Shown: positions 7,509-10,706 of the stretch, piece by piece
Position numbering within the stretch: position 1 is the first letter of the stretch
How the letters are laid out: every line of letters starts with the position of its first letter
Assembly (NCBI GenBank): GCA_945901965.1
Contig: CAMDMN010000051.1
Span: 1 to 10,706, forward strand
Reading direction: 5' to 3'
Length of the DNA: 10,706 nt
From: Legionella genomosp. 1
Lineage (GTDB): Bacteria; Pseudomonadota; Gammaproteobacteria; Legionellales; Legionellaceae
Translations under genes and position numbers: made by a program
The notes under the pieces: generated by a model
Told to the model about the DNA's origin: nothing
The model's database searches: none
The model's input: only the letters and a program-made list of their open reading frames with translations

Positions 7509-8543
7509 TTATTGATCTAAGAATTGTTGATATGAAAAAATCTTATTAGTCTCAATGCCGTGATTAGGAAATTTATTAGTGAAAGCATAATAATATTTTC
7601 TTAAATCTTTAACCGAATGTTTGTCATTTGATTCAAAAATTGTCGCAGGACATAAATAATCATCCCAATTTATTTTTCCTCTCTTTTCAAAATCTTCTTG
7701 TTCATAAAGAGAAAGAATTATATTTTTTTCTTTTAAGGCATTAATAACATAATTAGGTGCGCCATAATGATTTGCCAACTTGATTGAATTTTCAATTCCA
7801 TACTCATTTCTCACAAAAAAAAAGCTTAAATTTGCATGATCATCTAAAAACAAAAAACTTCCTTGTATATCAAATAAATATAACTCACAAATATTGTTTT
7901 CTTTGATATATGCATTAAATATTGGTGCAAAATTGCCATCAAATAAAATTGAAACCATCTCCTTTTTATTTGTAGATAATATCTGTGCAGGAGCAAAAGA
8001 GTAACGTTGAAAAATCATAGCCGATCTTTTCTCAATCAAAGCTAGTAATTTATTTACAAAATCAGGATCTTCTTTGCCAATATATTCAGTATCTAAACCA
8101 ATTTTTGCTAATTTATCTTTAAAATCAGCAGAAAATTTCCCAGTTAAAAAAATATGGGAATATTGCGACACTTCCCCTGGAAATTCCATAGACTTAACTA
8201 GCTCTATGCCATCCTTATATGGCATATCATAATCAGTAACATTAATGATTATTTCATCAAACCTATTTATATTATAAATTTCATTGCGAACGCTAAAAAG
8301 ATCAAATGTAATCTCACCATTTTTTTCTATTAAGCAACGACTAGTAAACGGTAAATGATGATGTTGATTTTTGGTGTAATCCAAAGCTTTTTTAGGGCTA
8401 TCAAAAGATAATAATATTAATTTATCAGAAACTCTTAAACTTAAGTTTTTTAAAAAATCGATGTCATCATCAACGGAAATAACCGTCGTTGGATGATAAC
8501 AAATTGGTAAGACAAACAAAGAATCATCTATTGATGAAAACAT
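7509..8543 (-). CDS. LqsR-like response regulator with atypical output domain
   Basis: This 344-aa protein has an N-terminal receiver and no recognisable DNA-binding domain. Receiver residues are all visible: acidic pocket DDD (25-27), phospho-acceptor Asp104 in TDYDMPYKDG, Thr134 in FLTGK, and Lys157 in YIGKEDP. Asp104 is unusually late because about 40 extra residues (roughly 58-95, including HHH at 61-63) interrupt the receiver. Legionella LqsR has a similar length, and from memory its phospho-acceptor is near 108 and its output domain resembles PD-(D/E)XK nucleases. The C-terminal half here (about 175-344) is mixed alpha/beta and unassigned. The hdeD neighbour copies the lqsR-hdeD order of Legionella, which supports the match. 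AAAGG six bases upstream supports the ATG. It probably acts downstream of a histidine kinase. The paralogue identity is uncertain, so no symbol is given. Confidence 0.85.
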   Translation of the reverse strand: MFSSIDDSLFVLPICYHPTTVISVDDDIDFLKNLSLRVSDKLILLSFDSPKKALDYTKNQHHHLPFTSRCLIEKNGEITFDLFSVRNEIYNINRFDEIIINVTDYDMPYKDGIELVKSMEFPGEVSQYSHIFLTGKFSADFKDKLAKIGLDTEYIGKEDPDFVNKLLALIEKRSAMIFQRYSFAPAQILSTNKKEMVSILFDGNFAPIFNAYIKENNICELYLFDIQGSFLFLDDHANLSFFFVRNEYGIENSIKLANHYGAPNYVINALKEKNIILSLYEQEDFEKRGKINWDDYLCPATIFESNDKHSVKDLRKYYYAFTNKFPNHGIETNKIFSYQQFLDQ

Positions 8544-8569
8544 ATTATACCTTTGCAGATTGTATAAGA

Positions 8570-8593
8570 GCCTCGCAGGTAAATTTGCAAGGC
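8570..8593 (-). terminator. Hairpin between hdeD and the response regulator gene
   Basis: On the minus strand GCCTTGC (8593-8587) pairs with GCGAGGC (8576-8570), seven pairs with one G-T wobble and a 10-nt loop, followed by TCTTAT. It lies between two same-strand genes 65 bp apart. It could be a partial terminator that lowers regulator expression relative to hdeD, or a processing site. The T-run is weak. Confidence 0.3.
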
Positions 8594-8608
8594 GCCTTTA
8601 AAAATCAT

Positions 8609-9169
8609 TTATTTTTTATTGTGTGCAGCAATTGCAATAAATATATAAGCCCAGCCATTCACTAGCATTTCAATAGCGATAAATAAACCTAAAACCCACA
8701 TGCCGCTATAAGGCCATTGAAGTAATATTAATACGCCCAATATAATTGCCATAAGGCCTGCAAAAACTAACCATCCCCATCCACGGTCTTCGCGTAGCAC
8801 ATTAGCCATGAGAAGCCTAATTATGCCGATAAAAATTAATACCCACGCTATAAGTGCTGTAATTAGTGTAGAAGCAAGGATTGGATCGTAAATAACAAAG
8901 CCGCCACCGATAAGATACAAAATAGCAATTAATGTATGCCAAACAGCAGCTCTCCATTGTTTAGATTTAAAAGTATCAACAATTTGAGATGCACCGGCAA
9001 TAATTAATAGCACACCAATGAAAAGAACCGATACCAAGGTTAAGCCTACAACCATGCCTAAACCAATAAATCCTAAAACTACAAATAAAATACCTAATGC
9101 TAATAACCAACCCCAATTACGAGTTAAATCATCTGTATTAGCTCTGTTAGCGTGCTTTACATTTGCCAT
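8609..9169 (-). CDS. hdeD: HdeD family inner-membrane protein
   Basis: HdeD proteins are small inner-membrane proteins linked in E. coli to acid resistance at high cell density; the molecular activity is not known. This one is 186 aa, the normal family length. It shows six hydrophobic segments in three hairpins, about 19-39, 43-64, 75-94, 98-119, 131-151 and 155-180. Short charged turns (DTFKSKQWR at 65-73, LREDRGWGW at 125-133) separate the pairs, matching the family's internal repeat. A soluble charged N-terminus of about 18 residues precedes the first helix. AAGGAG at 9180-9175, with a five-base gap to the ATG, is the best ribosome binding site in the window. It lies upstream of the LqsR-like gene on the same strand; the two may form one transcription unit. 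In Legionella pneumophila hdeD sits between lqsR and lqsS. Confidence 0.9.
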   Translation of the reverse strand: MANVKHANRANTDDLTRNWGWLLALGILFVVLGFIGLGMVVGLTLVSVLFIGVLLIIAGASQIVDTFKSKQWRAAVWHTLIAILYLIGGGFVIYDPILASTLITALIAWVLIFIGIIRLLMANVLREDRGWGWLVFAGLMAIILGVLILLQWPYSGMWVLGLFIAIEMLVNGWAYIFIAIAAHNKK

Positions 9170-9219
9170 AACTACTCCTTGTTTTAGAATATAAAGATGA
9201 CTATTAGATGTTAAAGAGT

Positions 9220-9256
9220 GTACATATAATATGTACGTATAAATTTATGTTTGCAA
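9220..9256 (-). promoter_or_regulatory. hdeD promoter with 17-bp palindrome over the -10
   Basis: On the minus strand TTGCAA (9256-9251) and CATATT (9233-9228) are 17 bases apart, a plausible -35/-10 pair with initiation near 9221. A palindrome GTACATA-TAA-TATGTAC (9220-9236) covers the -10 and the start point, the position expected of a repressor operator. The binding protein is unknown. Confidence 0.45.
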
Positions 9257-9334
9257 GTAAATTTTCTCTAAGCTTATCTTTTCGATTTGATGTTATCAAA
9301 CCACCCATTTTGTCACTTACTTGAAAAAAAGCGC

Positions 9335-9387
9335 TTGATGGGATGCTCAGGGTCCGTCCCTGAGCTATCCAGCAAAAATCACATCAA
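9335..9387. repeat. GC-rich stem-loop in the hdeD/small-ORF spacer
   Basis: GGATGCTCAGGG (9341-9352) pairs with CCCTGAGC-T-ATCC (9358-9370): 12 pairs with one bulged T and a 5-nt loop. Flanking TTGATG (9335-9340) and CATCAA (9382-9387) extend it across an internal loop. On the minus strand a run of seven Ts (9330-9324) follows the stem, so it could terminate leftward transcription before hdeD. A REP-type repeat is the alternative. Confidence 0.5.
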
Positions 9388-9412
9388 ACCTGTTAAAAAA
9401 TACATAATGATC

Positions 9413-9434
9413 TATACTATAAATAAATATAGTA
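9413..9434 (+). promoter_or_regulatory. 20-bp AT palindrome at a candidate -10 before the small ORF
   Basis: TACTATA (9415-9421) and TATAGTA (9428-9434) form an inverted repeat with 6-nt centre AATAAA. It overlaps TATACT (9413-9418), a possible -10, and lies just before the strong ribosome binding site of the small reading frame. The 20-bp length is that of lux-box type operators, but the sequence is not the lux consensus. No clear -35 is seen. Confidence 0.3.
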
Positions 9435-9455
9435 AGTTTTATTGAGGGGATATTC

Positions 9456-9593
9456 GTGGAAAATAAATCAACTAATGCTAAATGGCGAAAAATCCAAAAT
9501 GTTAAGAAAGCTGTTACTGAGGGTGACCTTACTGTAGGCCCAGCTGATGGTATAATGCCACCACTTTTTCAGACAATAAAATTTAGTATTTAG
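9456..9593 (+). CDS. Small 45-codon reading frame with strong RBS, probably truncated
   Basis: GTG at 9456 is preceded by GAGGGGA (9444-9450) with a five-base gap, one of the best Shine-Dalgarno matches here. The product starts MENKSTNAKWRKIQNVKKAV and continues TEGDLTVGPADGI: basic, hydrophilic, with no signal peptide or membrane segment. I do not recognise it. The last dozen or so codons (from PPLFQTIKFSI) lie inside the transposon-like inverted repeat that begins near 9556, so the natural C-terminus may have been replaced by the insertion. It may therefore be the 5' remnant of a longer gene. Expression is plausible from the RBS; function is unknown. Confidence 0.5.
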   Translation: MENKSTNAKWRKIQNVKKAVTEGDLTVGPADGIMPPLFQTIKFSI

Positions 9594-9657
9594 TTCCTAA
9601 ACGGTTAATTGGGTAGGAAATAGATTATTAAATTAATTGTCTAGACAAATAGTGGCA
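9556..9657. mobile_element. Palindromic MITE-like element, 44-bp inverted repeats
   Basis: Bases 9556-9599 and the complement of 9614-9657 align without gaps at 32 of 44 positions, with a 14-nt centre. Identical blocks include the outer TGCCAC, AGACAAT in the middle and TTCCTA at the inner end. The element begins TG and ends CA, and TATA lies just outside on both sides (9551-9554, 9659-9662), which would fit a TA or TATA target duplication. No transposase is encoded, so it would be a non-autonomous element or two fused ends of an IS. As a hairpin it may also end transcription of the genes converging on it from either side. Confidence 0.6.
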
Positions 9658-9699
9658 CTATATTTCCAGCATAGTTTATAAAGTAGGCAAGTTTCATCT

Positions 9700-10251
9700 T
9701 CAAACATTTTCATTATTTAACGGATTAAAATTATTTTGTTTTTCTAAGATAGGAAATAGTAAGTTATTACAATATTGGCCTATTTTATAAAAGTTATGGT
9801 GTTCAGTTGCAAAAATATCTTGAGATCGTTGACAATCTTTGTGACTCGCTATTGAGTAAATTATATTAGAGCCAGATATATTTGCTGGTAGAGAAAGCCC
9901 TAGTGGATATTCATGCCTTATTTGTTTTAATTGATACAATTCTTTATAGTGCGGCCATAAATATAATGATTGCCATGAGCTTGGGTTACACGAAGTATAC
10001 CAAGCATTTTGATAAGTTTTATCAAAATGCCAAAGATTCGATTTAAATAAATTAAATTCAAGGGATGGAGTAGATGAAAAGGTTAAAAGTTTATTTAATT
10101 TATCAATATAAGTTATGGCAATATGATTTATATTATAAAGTCCTAATACATCTTTAAATATATTAGATACAGTATTTTTGTAAGCAAAAAGAACTTCAAA
10201 AAAATCTGGATGAGGGCTCACCTCAATGTTTTTTCTTGTAACTACTTCCAT
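9700..10251 (-). CDS. LuxR-type sensory-domain-like protein without DNA-binding domain
   Basis: The 183-aa product resembles, from memory of Legionella proteins, the N-terminal ligand/autoinducer-binding-like half of LuxR-type regulators. It opens VSPHPDFFEVLFAYKNTVSN. The body runs INHIAITYIDKLNKLLTFSS (41-60), then a tryptophan/tyrosine-rich stretch (LWHFDKTYQNAWY, 73-85; SSWQSLYLWP, 91-100) and KQIRHEYPLGLSL (109-121). It closes on IYSIASHKDC and a helix YKIGQYCNNLLFPIL. The chain ends 15 residues later in an Asn-rich tail, where a LuxR protein would carry its helix-turn-helix, so no DNA-binding domain is present. It is preceded, 16 bp away, by the XRE-type regulator gene on the same strand, so the two are probably co-transcribed. 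It may sense a ligand and act through a partner. The family match is moderate. Confidence 0.8.
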   Translation of the reverse strand: MEVVTRKNIEVSPHPDFFEVLFAYKNTVSNIFKDVLGLYNINHIAITYIDKLNKLLTFSSTPSLEFNLFKSNLWHFDKTYQNAWYTSCNPSSWQSLYLWPHYKELYQLKQIRHEYPLGLSLPANISGSNIIYSIASHKDCQRSQDIFATEHHNFYKIGQYCNNLLFPILEKQNNFNPLNNENV

Positions 10252-10267
10252 GTAAAGATCCGTAAAA

Positions 10268-10706
10268 CTATTTAAAGTGTCTGATGGACGAGAGACTTAA
10301 ATCAATTATTTTTTTTAATTGCTCTTCATTCGCATCAATCTGGCTAATATCTTGGACTAACTCTATGAGAAAATCTGCAATATCCATAGTTTCTCGGTTG
10401 TCATTATATAGCTCGGAAGCGCGAATGAAAATATAATGGAGCAAATCTTTACTTAACGCTATATTTTTGCTCTTGTTTTCTAATGGACTATCACCAAAAA
10501 GCAGCCATCCAGGCAAAACTTTAAGTTTCGCTGAAATTTCAGCTAATTTAACCGGTTCAGGTATAGCTTGGCCACGAAGGTATTTTCGACAAATTTGTGC
10601 TGAGTGGCCACTTAAATTAGCTAAAGCATGGATGTTAACACCAGACGCAGATCGAGATGATCCATGTCCTGCTGCAATCATGCTAGCATGCAAGCGCGTG
10701 GCAAAT
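10268..10706 (-). CDS. XRE-like helix-turn-helix regulator, 5' end outside window
   Basis: The frame is open to the right edge. A TTG at 10693 could start it, but codons before it read FATR, continuous with the RLHASMIAAGHG that follows, as in helix 1 of these regulators, so the true start is probably beyond 10706. About 145 residues are visible. Residues matching a lambda-repressor/XRE helix-turn-helix are NIHALANLSGHSAQICRKYL, where the second helix carries the recognition residues. RGQAIPEPVKLAEISAKLKV and PGWLLFG complete the domain. The last 65 residues are a helical acidic region (ELYNDNRETMDIADFLIELV) that may dimerise or bind a partner. The stop TAG lies 16 bp before the LuxR-sensor-like gene. 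It probably controls transcription, perhaps its own operon; its targets are unknown. Confidence 0.85.
   Translation of the reverse strand, partial: FATRLHASMIAAGHGSSRSASGVNIHALANLSGHSAQICRKYLRGQAIPEPVKLAEISAKLKVLPGWLLFGDSPLENKSKNIALSKDLLHYIFIRASELYNDNRETMDIADFLIELVQDISQIDANEEQLKKIIDLSLSSIRHFK

Overview
This AT-rich window most likely comes from a Legionellales gammaproteobacterium (Legionella, Berkiella or Coxiella relatives). The assignment rests on gene content: a LqsR-like response regulator beside an HdeD-type membrane protein, a pairing known from the Legionella lqs locus; a short XRE-type regulator; a protein that looks like the sensory half of a Legionella LuxR-type regulator; and a flavoprotein with a C-terminal membrane hairpin. 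No database search was possible, so the lineage is an inference.

Left part (1-2876). A large, helix-rich protein of unknown function runs off the left edge on the minus strand and has a good sigma70-type promoter. A tRNA-Lys(CTT) gene with encoded CCA lies on the minus strand. A GC-rich element closed by a perfect 16-bp inverted repeat sits just upstream of a short, single-PDZ M50 (RseP-like) membrane protease.

Middle part (2877-6252). A secreted, probably outer-membrane beta-barrel protein (minus) diverges from a FAD-dependent oxidoreductase (plus). The oxidoreductase has a long unassigned C-terminal extension ending in a hydrophobic hairpin. After it come a 27-nt tandem duplication and a degenerate palindromic repeat, then a 9-bp stem-loop before the next gene.

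Signalling part (6253-9236). A soluble PAS histidine kinase (plus) converges, 11 bp apart, on a LqsR-like response regulator (minus). Upstream of the regulator on the same strand is hdeD, whose promoter carries a 17-bp palindrome over the -10. The likely unit is hdeD then regulator, with the kinase as a possible partner. Neither a LqsA-type synthase nor a LqsS-type membrane kinase is present in the window.

Right part (9237-10706). A spacer holds a GC-rich hairpin, a 20-bp AT palindrome, a 45-codon reading frame with a strong ribosome binding site, and a 102-bp transposon-like inverted repeat that supplies that frame's last codons. On the minus strand an XRE-type regulator, cut by the right edge, is followed after 16 bp by the LuxR-sensor-like protein, which has no DNA-binding domain of its own. 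These two are probably co-transcribed.
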